A stretch of DNA of 64,000 nucleotides from WHSW01 sp963777775 (GCA_963777775.1 CAVZRL010000009.1:1426001-1490000); one strand, 5' to 3'. Counted from the first letter of the stretch, positions 16,868 to 26,263 are shown. Notes: generated by a model not told the origin, from the sequence alone. Numbers and translations: made by a program.

Positions 16868-17773
16868 ATGATCGCCTTCGCCTGCGCGGTGACCAACACC
16901 GAGACCTACGAACGGTGCGCGGAGCCCGGCATTCGTCACGCCGCCGAGCCCGACAGCGAAGTCCTCACCGCGGGCAGCGTCGGCTCGCTGGCGCTCAACT
17001 ACAACATGCTGCTCGAGCGAGCCGCCGCTCGCGAGGACCTCGAGGCCCTGGTCCTAGTCCACCAGGATGCGGAGATTGTCGGCCCGGACTTCTGCGACCG
17101 TCTCCGGGCAGCGCTCGCGGACCCGGAGGTGGCGATCGTCGGCTGCGTCGGCGCGGTCGGAGTCCGCAACATCGCCTGGTGGGAGGGTGCGGTCACCTGG
17201 GCATCGTTCACCCACCGCTACGAGGAGCACGGGGGCGGCGAGTTCCCGGGCTTGAGCTGGATCGGGGAGGGAAGGGGTCCGACTCACGCCACCACCGGCG
17301 AGGTCGACTCGATCGACGGATTCGTGATGGCGCTCTCGCCTTGGGCGCTCCGCGAGCTGCGCTTCGACGAGTCGCTCGGGCCGATCCACGGCTACGACTT
17401 CGATATCTGCTGCCAGGCGCGCGTCGCCGGCCGCAAGGTGGTGACCGCCGACCTGCAGGTCGTCCACCATCATTCGCTCGGCCTGGTCGGGGACATCGAG
17501 GCTTGGATCGACGCCTACATGCAGACGATCGCGAAGTGGGAGGGGACGGTGCCGGGGGTCGGGGCCGCGCCCGGCGGCTGGGAGCAACGGGCACGGCGAG
17601 CCGAGGCCGAGGCGGCTGCCGCGCGGATCCAGACCGGCGAGGCTCGGCTCCTAATCGACGCCCAGATCCGCCGCATCGAAACCCTCGAGCGTGAGCTCGA
17701 CAGCGTCAGGCGGAGCCCGAGCTGGCGGCTGACCGCGCCGCTGCGGGCGCTGCGTCGCCGCCGACCTGCATAG
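16868..17773 (+). CDS. GT2-like glycosyltransferase with charged C-terminal tail (paralog B)
   Basis: 301 residues, clearly paralogous to the product of 14904. Shared features are the start MIAFACAVTNTETYERC, the LVHQDAEIVGPDFCDRL segment, VDSIDGFVMALSPWALRELR, the HGYDFDICCQARVAG segment (potential metal and catalytic acids) and LQVVHHHSLGLVGD. From about residue 240 (QRARRAEAEAAAARIQ) the tail is charged and probably coiled, ending in the basic RRSPSWRLTAPLRALRRR; this end resembles the amphipathic tails that dock cytoplasmic transferases on the membrane. ATG 16868 has TAGATT seven bases upstream. Two copies suggest addition of two related sugars. Confidence 0.78.
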   Translation: MIAFACAVTNTETYERCAEPGIRHAAEPDSEVLTAGSVGSLALNYNMLLERAAAREDLEALVLVHQDAEIVGPDFCDRLRAALADPEVAIVGCVGAVGVRNIAWWEGAVTWASFTHRYEEHGGGEFPGLSWIGEGRGPTHATTGEVDSIDGFVMALSPWALRELRFDESLGPIHGYDFDICCQARVAGRKVVTADLQVVHHHSLGLVGDIEAWIDAYMQTIAKWEGTVPGVGAAPGGWEQRARRAEAEAAAARIQTGEARLLIDAQIRRIETLERELDSVRRSPSWRLTAPLRALRRRRPA

Positions 17774-17797
17774 CGCCGGTTGCAGCCGCCGTGCAAC

Positions 17798-18586
<789 letters not shown>

Positions 18587-18588
18587 CG

Positions 18589-19389
18589 TCACACCCCCGC
18601 CATCCCGGTCGCCGGCGGTCCGGAGGGTTCGGCCCCGTCGCCCTCCTCGGCGCCGGCCTTGCGTTGCGTCTTCGCCTGGTCGCGCGCGATCAGCCAATCG
18701 ATGATCCGCGCAAGCGGGATCGTCACCGCCAAGAAGAACAACGCGCCGAGCACCAGCCCGGAGCCGTTGAACTCGGCGCTCTGGATGTCGAAGCCGGCCT
18801 GAACGACCTCGAGGGCGCCGATCACGCTGACCAGCGAGGTGTCCTTCATCAGCGCGATGAAGTCGTTGAGCAGCGGCGGGATCACCTTGCGCACGGCCTG
18901 CGGGACGATGATGAACCGCATCGCCTGCCCGTGACTCATCCCGAGCGAGCGCGCTGCCTCGGTCTGCCCACGAGGCACGGCCTCGATTCCGGCCCGGTAG
19001 ACCTCGGCCATGTAGGCGCCGTAGGTCAGGGTCAGGGAGATGACGCCGTACCAGAACCACGATTCCTGGCCGAACCACTCGGGGATCCCGATCGAGCGCG
19101 GGATCACGTCCTCTGCCTGCGCCGCCGAGAGGAACCCGGAGACGAGGAAGAGGACGAGCAGCAGCGGGATCCCGCGAAAGACGTCGATGTAGCCGATCGT
19201 CAGCCATCGGATCGGGGCCGTTGCCCTGCCGGGGAGCTGGCGCAGCACCGAGAGCACCAGGCCCCAGGTCAGCGAAAGGATCCCGGAGATCACCGAGAGC
19301 TTCAGGGTGACGAAGAACCCATCGAGGACCGCGTCGAAGTTCTCGCCCATGAGGCTGAAGTCGAAGTAGTACTCGCGGATGAAGTCCAT
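18589..19389 (-). CDS. Polar amino-acid ABC transporter permease (HisM/GlnP type)
   Basis: 266 residues with five to six helices. The coupling loop EAARSLGMSHGQAMRFIIVPQA carries the EAA motif and joins VRKVIPPLLNDFIALMKDTSLVSV, typical of His/Glu/Arg uptake permeases. The basic tail ends TQRKAGAEEGDGAEP. ATG 19389 is preceded by GAGGGAGAG, a usable ribosome site, and farther upstream by TAGGCT. It is one of three transporter genes in the order binding protein, permease, ATPase, with a hairpin separating it from the binding-protein gene. Substrate not readable. Confidence 0.92.
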   Translation of the reverse strand: MDFIREYYFDFSLMGENFDAVLDGFFVTLKLSVISGILSLTWGLVLSVLRQLPGRATAPIRWLTIGYIDVFRGIPLLLVLFLVSGFLSAAQAEDVIPRSIGIPEWFGQESWFWYGVISLTLTYGAYMAEVYRAGIEAVPRGQTEAARSLGMSHGQAMRFIIVPQAVRKVIPPLLNDFIALMKDTSLVSVIGALEVVQAGFDIQSAEFNGSGLVLGALFFLAVTIPLARIIDWLIARDQAKTQRKAGAEEGDGAEPSGPPATGMAGV

Positions 19390-19438
19390 CGCTCTCCCTC
19401 GCTCGCTTTGAACCGCAGCCTATCCCCCCGGAAGCGAC

Positions 19439-19464
19439 GAGGGGCGCCCTTTCGGGCGCCCCTC
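19439..19464. terminator. GC-rich hairpin between binding-protein and permease genes
   Basis: An 11-base perfect stem (GAGGGGCGCCC / GGGCGCCCCTC) with a TTTC loop. No T-run follows on either strand, so it may be a partial terminator or an mRNA-stabilising structure that keeps binding-protein transcript in excess of the membrane genes. Confidence 0.6.
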
Positions 19465-19501
19465 CAAGGAGCCGGGTGTCGCCCGCGGACGGGCGCCGGC
19501 G

Positions 19502-20356
19502 TCAGTTGTTGGTCAGCAGCGGGTTCTCGCCTAGCACTGCCTGCGGCGGCTTCGCGCCGGCGAAGTACTGGGCGTAGAGGTCGTCGAGCGTGCCGTCCTC
19601 CTTGATCGTCGCCAGCGCCTCGTTCATCGCCTCGCGCAAGCCGTCGTTGTCGGGGGCGACGGCGAACCCGTAGAGCTCGTTGGTCGGGATCTCCTCGACG
19701 ATCTCGACCCCGCCCTGCTTCTCGACCGCGTCGACGGCCACCGGCTGGTCGATGATCACGGCGTCGACCTGTTCGGTGACCAGCGCCGAGATCGCGTTCG
19801 GGCCCTCGGGGAACCCGCGCACCTCGGCGGCGTCGGTCTCATCGTTGGCGAAGGTCTCGCCGGTGGTCCCGTCCTGGGCGCCGACGATCAAACCACCCAG
19901 GTCGTCGGTCGAGGCGATGTCGGAGCCCTCGGGAACGAGCAGGGCCTGCTGGGCCTCGTAGTAGGGGTCGGTGAAGTCGACCGCGTTCTCGCGACCCTTG
20001 GTGATTGTCGAGGCGGCGGCGGCGGTGTCGAACTGGCCGTTCGCCGTGTCGCGGAAGATCGTCCCGAAGCCGGTGTCGGTGTACTCCGCGGTCAGGCCGA
20101 GCTGCTCGGCGATCGCGTTCATGACGTCGATGTCGTAGCCCGAGATGTTCGGCGGCTGGCCGATCTCGAACGGTGGGTACGGCGCGTCGGTGCCGACGCT
20201 CAGCGTCCCCTCGGAGATCAGGCCGAGGTCCTCGCCGCTCGCGGTGGTCTCGGTGTCGCCTCCGTCGTCATCGTCGCCGCCGCAGCCAGCCACCGCGAGG
20301 CCGGTGACGAACAGCGCGATCAGCGCGATCACAAGCCAGGTCCGCGTTCCTCTCAC
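19502..20356 (-). CDS. Amino-acid ABC transporter substrate-binding lipoprotein
   Basis: 284 residues. A basic start and hydrophobic segment end in the lipobox LAVAGC at about residue 22-27, so the mature protein is lipid-anchored on the outer face. An Asp/Gly/Thr spacer follows, then the SBP_bac_3 fold: LSVGTDAPYPPFEIG, ISGYDIDVMNAIAEQLGL, GQFDTAAAASTITKGRENAVDFTDPYYEA, then the second lobe with VDAVIIDQPVAVDAV. This is the polar amino-acid binding family (His, Gln, Arg or Glu); the ligand is not predictable. GTG 20356 is preceded by GAGAGAGGGG at five bases, and upstream starts would spoil the signal peptide. Confidence 0.93.
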   Translation of the reverse strand: MRGTRTWLVIALIALFVTGLAVAGCGGDDDDGGDTETTASGEDLGLISEGTLSVGTDAPYPPFEIGQPPNISGYDIDVMNAIAEQLGLTAEYTDTGFGTIFRDTANGQFDTAAAASTITKGRENAVDFTDPYYEAQQALLVPEGSDIASTDDLGGLIVGAQDGTTGETFANDETDAAEVRGFPEGPNAISALVTEQVDAVIIDQPVAVDAVEKQGGVEIVEEIPTNELYGFAVAPDNDGLREAMNEALATIKEDGTLDDLYAQYFAGAKPPQAVLGENPLLTNN

Positions 20357-20375
20357 GATTACCCCTCTCTCGAAG

Positions 20376-21029
20376 TCAGCCATCGACGTGAACATACATC
20401 TCTGCCGCTGCTTGTGGCGGGATCGCGTCCCGCCAGCGCGCGATTGCGACTCCGCCGTCTCCCGGCCAGAACGCAACCCCGAGCTCACGGCGCCAGCGCT
20501 CGAGCACCCAGCGCTCCCCGGAGCGCTGCGCGTCGTCGAGGATCACGGTCGCGCCGGGCGCCAACCTGGTCGCGAGCCGCGGCAATGCCGGGTAGCGGGC
20601 GCGCTCACGGGGCGAGCCGGGGGACGCCGGCGGCCCGTCGACCAGCAGCAGGTCCACCCCCGACTCGGGCAGCTCTCGCAGTGCTCCACGGGCGTACCAC
20701 CCACAGCCTGGCTGGCCGGGCGGATCGGGCTCCAGCGGCGCCCGGATCACCGTCGCCCAGCCCGACAGTCCCTCGATCTCGATCCGCTCACCGGTGATCC
20801 CCGCCCAGCCTCGATCGTGCTCGAGCGCGTAGACGGCGCCCCGGCCGAGCTCGCGAAGCAGGCGCGCGAGGACGACGGTGCTGCGCCCCGACCCGCACTC
20901 GACGATCCGCTCGCGTCCCGCCGCCACCTCGTCGAGCACCAGCCCAAGCGCGGGATCGCTGAGCGCCCAGTCGCCCGCCTCGAGCCGGGGGCCGGAATCG
21001 AGGGTGCGAGCGAGCAGGCCGTTGGTCAC
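20376..21029 (-). CDS. Class I methyltransferase (Methyltransf_24-like)
   Basis: 217 residues. The N-terminal helix region leads to ERIVECGSGRSTVVLARLL (motif I), VYALEHDRGWAG, LLLVDGPPASPG and the acidic VILDDAQRSGERWVL. The order GSGRST, EHD, VDGPP, DDA is that of small-molecule or glycan O-methyltransferase-like proteins in polysaccharide loci. GTG 21029 overlaps the upstream glycosyltransferase stop (GTGA), so the two are translationally coupled. The binding-protein gene starts 19 bases after its stop and has its own ribosome site. Confidence 0.78.
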   Translation of the reverse strand: MTNGLLARTLDSGPRLEAGDWALSDPALGLVLDEVAAGRERIVECGSGRSTVVLARLLRELGRGAVYALEHDRGWAGITGERIEIEGLSGWATVIRAPLEPDPPGQPGCGWYARGALRELPESGVDLLLVDGPPASPGSPRERARYPALPRLATRLAPGATVILDDAQRSGERWVLERWRRELGVAFWPGDGGVAIARWRDAIPPQAAAEMYVHVDG

Positions 21030-21958
21030 CGGGCCTCGCGAAGGCGCTCGCTCACCAGCGCGGCGTCGGCGGCCTCGGTCGGCCCCCCGGTCAGCCGGTC
21101 GGCCCGGACGGTCGAGTAGAAGCAGGCGATCGCCGGTAGCACGAGCGGGTCGCGCTCGGCGCACAGGCGGCCCAGCAGGTCCCAGTCGCCCATCGTCACC
21201 AGCGCCTCGTCGAAACGCGCCTCGGGTAGCCCGGCGCGGTGGGCGATCGTCGAGATGTCGGCCGGGTTGTGCTCGGCGAGCTCCTTGCGGTCGAACGGGG
21301 TGATCGCCGCGATCGGCAGCGCCGGCTCGCCGTCGTGGCCGCGGTTGAAATCGTCGATCACGATCGCCCCGTAGATCACCTCGGACTCCGGGCGCTGCTC
21401 GAACGCCCAGACCACGGACTTGAGCCAGCCCGGATGCATCGCGTTGTCATCGTCGAGGTAGGCGACCAGCGTCCCGTCGGCCGCTTCGAGCCCGGCATTG
21501 CGGGCCGCCCCGACGCCGCCGTGCTCGACCCGCCGCGGCCGCACGCGAGGGTCGGCGAAGCCCGCCAGCACCTCGGCGGTGTCGTCCTCGCTGGCGTCGT
21601 CGACGACCACCAGCTCCCAGTTCGGATACGTCTGCGCGAGCACGGTTTCGATCGCACCGGGCAGCATCGCCGAGCGGTTGTAGGTCGGCATGATCACCGA
21701 GACCAGCGGCTCGGTGGCCAGCGTCGCCTGCTCGATCCAATCCATCACCGGAGCAATCGCGGCCAGGCCCTCGAGCCGACCGACCCGCTGATCGTTGGCG
21801 TCGAAATACGCCTGCGCCGCTTCCTGCAGCCCGCCGACCCGTTGCTCGGTGCGGGCGAGGTTGGCATCGAGCGCCTCGGTTCCCGCCAGCCGGCGGACCC
21901 GTGTGCTGAGCGCCGCACGCGCCCGGAGACCGATGCCACCTCGGGTTAGCCTCGGCAT
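21026..21958 (-). CDS. GT2 family glycosyltransferase with N-terminal helical extension
   Basis: 310 residues. The first 80 are basic and then helical (heptad-like LARTEQRVGGLQEAAQAYFD), a probable coiled coil or membrane-docking segment. The GT-A domain runs from about residue 85: VSVIMPTYNRSAMLPGAIET, VVVDDASEDDTAEVL, GVGAARNAGLEAADGTLVAY with the DxD LDDDN, then MGDWDLLGRL. ATG 21958 has TATCCT eight bases upstream. It is coupled to the methyltransferase gene downstream. Divergent from cysM, with 50 bases between starts. Sugar specificity unknown. Confidence 0.87.
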   Translation of the reverse strand: MPRLTRGGIGLRARAALSTRVRRLAGTEALDANLARTEQRVGGLQEAAQAYFDANDQRVGRLEGLAAIAPVMDWIEQATLATEPLVSVIMPTYNRSAMLPGAIETVLAQTYPNWELVVVDDASEDDTAEVLAGFADPRVRPRRVEHGGVGAARNAGLEAADGTLVAYLDDDNAMHPGWLKSVVWAFEQRPESEVIYGAIVIDDFNRGHDGEPALPIAAITPFDRKELAEHNPADISTIAHRAGLPEARFDEALVTMGDWDLLGRLCAERDPLVLPAIACFYSTVRADRLTGGPTEAADAALVSERLREAR

Positions 21959-21966
21959 CAGCCCGC

Positions 21967-21972
21967 AGGATA
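21967..21972 (-). promoter_or_regulatory. -10 hexamer TATCCT of the GT2-methyltransferase pair
   Basis: TATCCT on the minus strand, eight bases before ATG 21958. The oppositely directed cysM has TACACT at 21993-21998, ten bases before its ATG. Confidence 0.45.
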
Positions 21973-22008
21973 TCCGCCCCGGCTTCGGCTACTACACTTT
22001 CTGTAGCG

Positions 22009-22974
22009 ATGCTCGATCCGACGCTCAATCGGCCGTGCGGCGGGCGGTACGGCAACTTGGTCGAGGCGGTCGGCAACACGCCGCTGGTCGAGCTGCCTCG
22101 ACTGACCCCGAAGCCCGGGGTGCGGATCTTCGCCAAGCTCGAAGGACGAAACCCGACCGGCTCGGTCAAGGACCGCGTCGCCAAGTCGATGATCGAGGCA
22201 GCGGAGTCGGAGGGCGCGATCGAGCCGGGGCAGATGATCCTCGAGCCCACCTCCGGCAACACCGGGATCTCGTTGGCGATGATCTGCGGTCGCAAGGGCT
22301 ATCCGGTCAAGGTCGTGATGCCCGAGAACGTGACCGAGGAGAGGACCCAGCTCCTGCGGATGTTCGGCGCCGAGATCGTCTACTCCGAGGGCGCTAAGGG
22401 GTCGAACGGGGCCGTAGAGCTGGCGCTCGAGATGGCCGCTGCCGACGCCTCCTACTTCATGCCTTACCAATACGGCAACCCGGCCAACCCCGGCGCGCAC
22501 TACAGCGGGACCGCCGTGGAGATCCTCGACGAGCTCGACCAGGTGGCGGCGTTCGTCGCCGGCCTCGGGACCGGCGGCACCCTGATGGGGGTGGGGCGGC
22601 GGCTCAAGGAGCACGACCCCGAGACCGCGATCGTCGCCGTTGAGCCGATGCAGGGCGAGCTCGTCCAGGGCCTGCGCTCGCTCGACGACGGCTTCATCCC
22701 GCCGATCATCGATCTCGCGCTGCTGGACCGCAAGATCATGGTCTCCAACCGCGACGCGATCGTCTGGACCCAGCGCCTGCTGCGCGAGGAGGGGCTGTTT
22801 GCCGGCGTCTCAGCCGGCGCGATTGCGGCCATATGCGTCCGCATCGCCGCCGAGCTGGAGGAGGGCAATATCGTCTTCATCGTCCCTGACGACGGGTGGA
22901 AGTACCTGTCCTCGGGCGTATACACCACTCCCGTGGAGGAGCTCGAGGGCGTCGAGTCCACCGTCTGGTGGTAG
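22009..22974 (+). CDS. cysM: Cysteine synthase, O-phosphoserine/CysO-dependent type (CysM)
   Basis: A 321-residue fold-type II PLP enzyme. NPTGSVKDRVA carries the PLP lysine, PTSGNTGISLAM is the substrate loop, and GLGTGGTLMGVGRRL binds the PLP phosphate. Residues that set Mycobacterium CysM apart are kept: MPENVTEERTQLL, YQYGNPANPGAHYSGT, an Arg in QGLRSLDDGF (the position that binds O-phosphoserine) and the C-terminal GWKYLSSGVY. In that system CysM joins O-phosphoserine with thiocarboxylated CysO, and Mec then releases cysteine. A CysO-like end (1-86) and a Mec-like gene (31535) are in the window but not adjacent. The next gene starts seven bases before its stop codon ends. Confidence 0.9.
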   Translation: MLDPTLNRPCGGRYGNLVEAVGNTPLVELPRLTPKPGVRIFAKLEGRNPTGSVKDRVAKSMIEAAESEGAIEPGQMILEPTSGNTGISLAMICGRKGYPVKVVMPENVTEERTQLLRMFGAEIVYSEGAKGSNGAVELALEMAAADASYFMPYQYGNPANPGAHYSGTAVEILDELDQVAAFVAGLGTGGTLMGVGRRLKEHDPETAIVAVEPMQGELVQGLRSLDDGFIPPIIDLALLDRKIMVSNRDAIVWTQRLLREEGLFAGVSAGAIAAICVRIAAELEEGNIVFIVPDDGWKYLSSGVYTTPVEELEGVESTVWW

Positions 22975-24938
22975 GGGGAAAGCCGACCGTCGCGCTCGTC
23001 TCGCGCGAGGTCGCCCCGTTCGGGGGCGGAGGCATCGGTCGTTACGTGAACGCGCTCGCGGCGCTGCTCGCCGGCGAGTTCGAGGTCACGATCTTCACCA
23101 CGAGTCGTAATCGCGAGGCACATGACGCTGCGCGGCGTGAGCAGCCCGCCTCGCTGCCTGCCGCCAAAGTCGTCTTCGTGCGCGAGCCGCGGGCCTGGGA
23201 CGCGCGCGCCTCGTTCAGCCGCCTGCACGCCTGGAGTGCCCGTGTCTACGAGGCGCTGCTGGCCGAGTACGGCGATCGCGGCCCGGACCTGGTCGAGTTC
23301 GGCGACTTCCTCGGCGAGGGGTGCGTGACAGTGCAGGCGAAGCGCACCGACTCGCGAGCCCTGCGAGCGACGGCGGTCTGCGTCCGGATCCACGGCAGCG
23401 CCGAGGTCTACGACGTCCTCGACGGCTTCCTGCCGGGCGACCGCGAGCGGTCGTTCACGCACGAGCTCGAGCGCTACGCCCTGCGCTACGCCGACGCGCT
23501 GCTCTCGGCGGGCGGAGACATCCTCGGGTCGTACGAGCGCTTCTATGGGGCGGAGGAGCTCGCGCCGGCGCGGCTGGTCCGCCACCCGTTCGCGTGGAGC
23601 GCCACACCCGGGAGCGAGGCGGCGGCAACTGGTCCGTTGCGCCTCCTCTACCTGGGTCGGCTCGAGCGCCGAAAGGGGGTCCGCGAGCTGGTCGACGCGC
23701 TGCTCGGGCTCGAGCGGACCGAGTGGCGGTTGACGATGGTCGGCGGCGATACCGAGACCGCGCCCCTGGGCGGCTCGATGCGCGAGCTGCTGGCGCTGGA
23801 GATCGCCGGCGACGAGCGGATCGAGCTCGTCGAGGCGGTGCCGCGTGAGCAGGTGCCGGCTCTGCTTGACGACCACGACGCGCTCGTTGTGCCGTCGCGA
23901 TGGGAGTGCTGGCCCTACGTTGCCCTGGAGGCGTTGGCTCGTGGGCGACCGATCGTCGCGACGCCTACTGGGGGCCTCTGCGAGCTGGTCGTCGACGGGA
24001 GGAACGGATGGCTGACGCGAGATGCGACGGTCGACGGCCTGGCCGAGACAATCGCGCCGCTCGTCGAGCGCCCCGAGCTCGCCCGCTCCGAGCACGACCC
24101 CGACGCGGCCCGCGGCCTCTTCGCCTCGCTCACCGATCCCGAGCCGATCCGGGCCGCCTACCGCGAGCTCTGCGAGGCGAAAGCCGGCGCCGGCGCCCCG
24201 CCCGCGAGCGCCGAGCCGCCGCTGGTCTCAATCGTGATCCCCTATTTCGAGCTCGCCGAGCACGTCGGCGAGGCGGTCGCCTCGGCGGACGCGCAGACGC
24301 ATCCGCGCTGCGAGCTGATCATCGTCAACGACGGCTCGTTCCGGGCCGAGGACGAGGTCCTGCTCGAGCTCGAGGCGCGCTACGAGCTGACCCTGGTCGC
24401 GCAGCCGAACTCCGGGCTCGGAGCGGCGCGCAACCTCGGGATCGAGCTCAGCCGCGGCGAGTACGTGCTCCCGCTTGACGCCGACAACATGCTCGAGCCG
24501 GAGTTCGTGGCCCGCTGCGTGCAAGCGCTCGAGGCCGACCCCCGGATCGCCTACGTGGGCTCGTGGCTGCGCTACATCGACGAGCGGGGCGAGCCGTGGA
24601 AGGGCACAGAGGAGGGGCTGGACCCGATCGGCAACTCGAGTCGGGCGGTTGACTCCCTGAACGTGGCCGGGGATGCGTGCGCGGTGTTTCGCAGCTCGGT
24701 CTTTCGCTCCGGGCTCGCCTACAGCACCGATGTCGCCGGGTTCGAGGATTGGGCGCTCTATCGCGAGATGCGCCGGCGCGGGATGATCGGCCATGTGATT
24801 CCCGAGCGCCTGATCCGCTACCGGATGCGCGCCGACTCGATGATGCGCTCGCTCGCGGCACCGCGAGAGCTCTGGATCCGCCAGGCGATCGAGGCCCACC
24901 TGGCCGAGACGGCGGTCGAGTGGACGGCTCCGCGATGA
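22968..24938 (+). CDS. Bifunctional GT4-GT2 glycosyltransferase
   Basis: 656 residues with two transferases. Residues 1-400 are GT-B, GT4-like: VALVSREVAPFGGGGIGRYV, LRLLYLGRLERRKGVRELV, the ECWPYVALE site (E-x7-E), then ATPTGGLCELV. Residues about 415-640 are GT-A, GT2-like: PLVSIVIPYFELAEHV, IIVNDGS, GLGAARNLGIELSRGEYV and the DxD PLDADNMLEPEF, then AGFEDWALYREM. Such fusions can add two successive sugars. GTG 22968 overlaps the end of cysM; upstream codons in the frame belong to antisense-like sequence. ATGA at 24935 couples it to the small coiled-coil gene. Confidence 0.87.
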   Translation: MVGGKPTVALVSREVAPFGGGGIGRYVNALAALLAGEFEVTIFTTSRNREAHDAARREQPASLPAAKVVFVREPRAWDARASFSRLHAWSARVYEALLAEYGDRGPDLVEFGDFLGEGCVTVQAKRTDSRALRATAVCVRIHGSAEVYDVLDGFLPGDRERSFTHELERYALRYADALLSAGGDILGSYERFYGAEELAPARLVRHPFAWSATPGSEAAATGPLRLLYLGRLERRKGVRELVDALLGLERTEWRLTMVGGDTETAPLGGSMRELLALEIAGDERIELVEAVPREQVPALLDDHDALVVPSRWECWPYVALEALARGRPIVATPTGGLCELVVDGRNGWLTRDATVDGLAETIAPLVERPELARSEHDPDAARGLFASLTDPEPIRAAYRELCEAKAGAGAPPASAEPPLVSIVIPYFELAEHVGEAVASADAQTHPRCELIIVNDGSFRAEDEVLLELEARYELTLVAQPNSGLGAARNLGIELSRGEYVLPLDADNMLEPEFVARCVQALEADPRIAYVGSWLRYIDERGEPWKGTEEGLDPIGNSSRAVDSLNVAGDACAVFRSSVFRSGLAYSTDVAGFEDWALYREMRRRGMIGHVIPERLIRYRMRADSMMRSLAAPRELWIRQAIEAHLAETAVEWTAPR

Positions 24939-25168
24939 GCAACGAGAGCCGCCTCGAGGCGCTCGAGCGCGAGAACCGGGCCCTGCGGCGTGCGAACGCG
25001 AAGCTGTTGCGCGAGCGGATTGGGAGCTCGAACACCGCGGCCGCGGGGCGGCTCGCCGGCGACGGCTCGGCCGACCCGTCGCGCCGCTCGGCGCGGGCGA
25101 CGGTCCGGGCGCCACTCGCTCGGGCGCGGCTGGCGCTGCGCCGAGTGGCCCTCCGGCTGTTGCGCTGA
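24935..25168 (+). CDS. Small basic coiled-coil protein coupled to a glycosyltransferase
   Basis: 77 residues. It opens with a heptad-like, charged coiled coil (SRLEALERENRALRRANAKL), then a Ser/Ala/Gly/Asp linker, and ends in a strongly basic helix (RAPLARARLALRRVALRLLR). The same basic end closes the tails of the two GT2 paralogs at 14904 and 16868, so this may be a detached docking subunit. Its ATG overlaps the stop of the GT4-GT2 gene (ATGA). No known domain recognised; function inferred only from context. Confidence 0.6.
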   Translation: MSNESRLEALERENRALRRANAKLLRERIGSSNTAAAGRLAGDGSADPSRRSARATVRAPLARARLALRRVALRLLR

Positions 25169-25180
25169 GCGGGCCGCCCG

Positions 25181-26254
25181 CTAGGCGAACGCGCTGACCC
25201 AGCGCTCCGCGTTCGCAGCGTGGATCTCCTCGAGAATCGTGTCGACGTCGCGGGTGATCCGCCATTCGGGGTAGTCGGAGCGAAACTCGTCGAGATCGGA
25301 GATCCACCAGCGGTGATCGCCGATCCTCGCCTCGTCGGAGAGCGTCCAGTCGAGCTCGCGGCCGGCGATCCGCTCACAGGCGTCGATCGCCTCCAGCATC
25401 GAGCAGTTGGACTCGCGCCCCCCGCCCATGTTGTAGACCGCGGCAACTCGGGGACTGCGGTGAAAGCTCATGCACGCCGCTGCAAGGTCGGCGGCATGGA
25501 TGTTGTCGCGCACCTGCTTGCCGCGATACCCGAACACGGTGTACGGAGCGCCGGTGACCGTGCACTTCATCAGATAGGCGAGGAATCCATGCAACATCGC
25601 CCCGGCGTGGCTCGGCCCGGTGATGCAGCCGCAGCGAAAGCAGACCGTCGGGATCTCGAAGTAGCGGCCGTACTCCTGCACGAGCAGGTCGGCGGCCGCC
25701 TTCGAGACCCCGAACAACGAGTGCGTGGAGCGGTCGATCGACATCGAGGTGTCGATGCCCGAGTGGTACCGATGGTCGTCGGGAAGCTCGAGGCGCGTCT
25801 CCAGCTCCCGCAGGGGAAGCTCGTTCGGCAGGTCCCCGTAGACCTTGTTGGTCGAGATGAAGGCGAAGGTGGCCGCGGGGGCGTGGGTTCGTGCCGCCTC
25901 CAGCAGGTTCAGGGTTGCGAGCGCGTTGACGCCGAAGTCGGTGTGCGGCTCCCGGGCCGCCCAGTCGTGAGATGGCTGAGCGGCGGTGTGGATCACGAGT
26001 TCGATTTGCCGCGCGTGCTCGACGAACACCGAGTCGACCCGCTGGCGATCGCGAATGTCGAGCTCCAGCGAGCGGAACCCGGGGACCGACTCGACCAGGC
26101 TCTCGGTTACCGCGGCCGTCGAGGCATCCGGACCGAAAAACTGGGCGCGCATGTCGTTCTCGAGCCCGATCACGTCGTAGCCGGCCGCCACGGCCTGGCG
26201 TACTGATTCCGAGCCCACCAGGCCCCCGGATCCGGTGACGATCGCGATGCCCAT
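25181..26254 (-). CDS. NAD-dependent sugar epimerase, CDP-paratose 2-epimerase-like
   Basis: 357 residues of the extended SDR family. The NAD loop is VTGSGGLVGSESVRQA, with LELDIRDRQ and HTAAQPSHDWA following. FISTNKVYGDLPNELPL, then HSLFGVSKAAADLLVQEYGR and FRCGCITGPSHAGAMLHGFL match proteins annotated as CDP-paratose (tyvelose) 2-epimerases. The catalytic Y-x3-K reads F-G-V-S-K, with Phe where Tyr is expected; the product at 30360 keeps Tyr. The C-terminal half has YTVFGYRGKQVRDNIH, the substrate-binding part. ATG 26254 has TAGCCT nine bases before it. Likely supplies an unusual nucleotide sugar for this cluster. Confidence 0.83.
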   Translation of the reverse strand: MGIAIVTGSGGLVGSESVRQAVAAGYDVIGLENDMRAQFFGPDASTAAVTESLVESVPGFRSLELDIRDRQRVDSVFVEHARQIELVIHTAAQPSHDWAAREPHTDFGVNALATLNLLEAARTHAPAATFAFISTNKVYGDLPNELPLRELETRLELPDDHRYHSGIDTSMSIDRSTHSLFGVSKAAADLLVQEYGRYFEIPTVCFRCGCITGPSHAGAMLHGFLAYLMKCTVTGAPYTVFGYRGKQVRDNIHAADLAAACMSFHRSPRVAAVYNMGGGRESNCSMLEAIDACERIAGRELDWTLSDEARIGDHRWWISDLDEFRSDYPEWRITRDVDTILEEIHAANAERWVSAFA

Positions 26255-26263
26255 CGGATCGGC

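Noticed and set aside
22500..24095. 531-codon minus-strand open frame opposite cysM and the GT4-GT2 gene
   Set aside because: It is the antisense shadow of high third-position G+C; the plus-strand products carry full active-site motifs.
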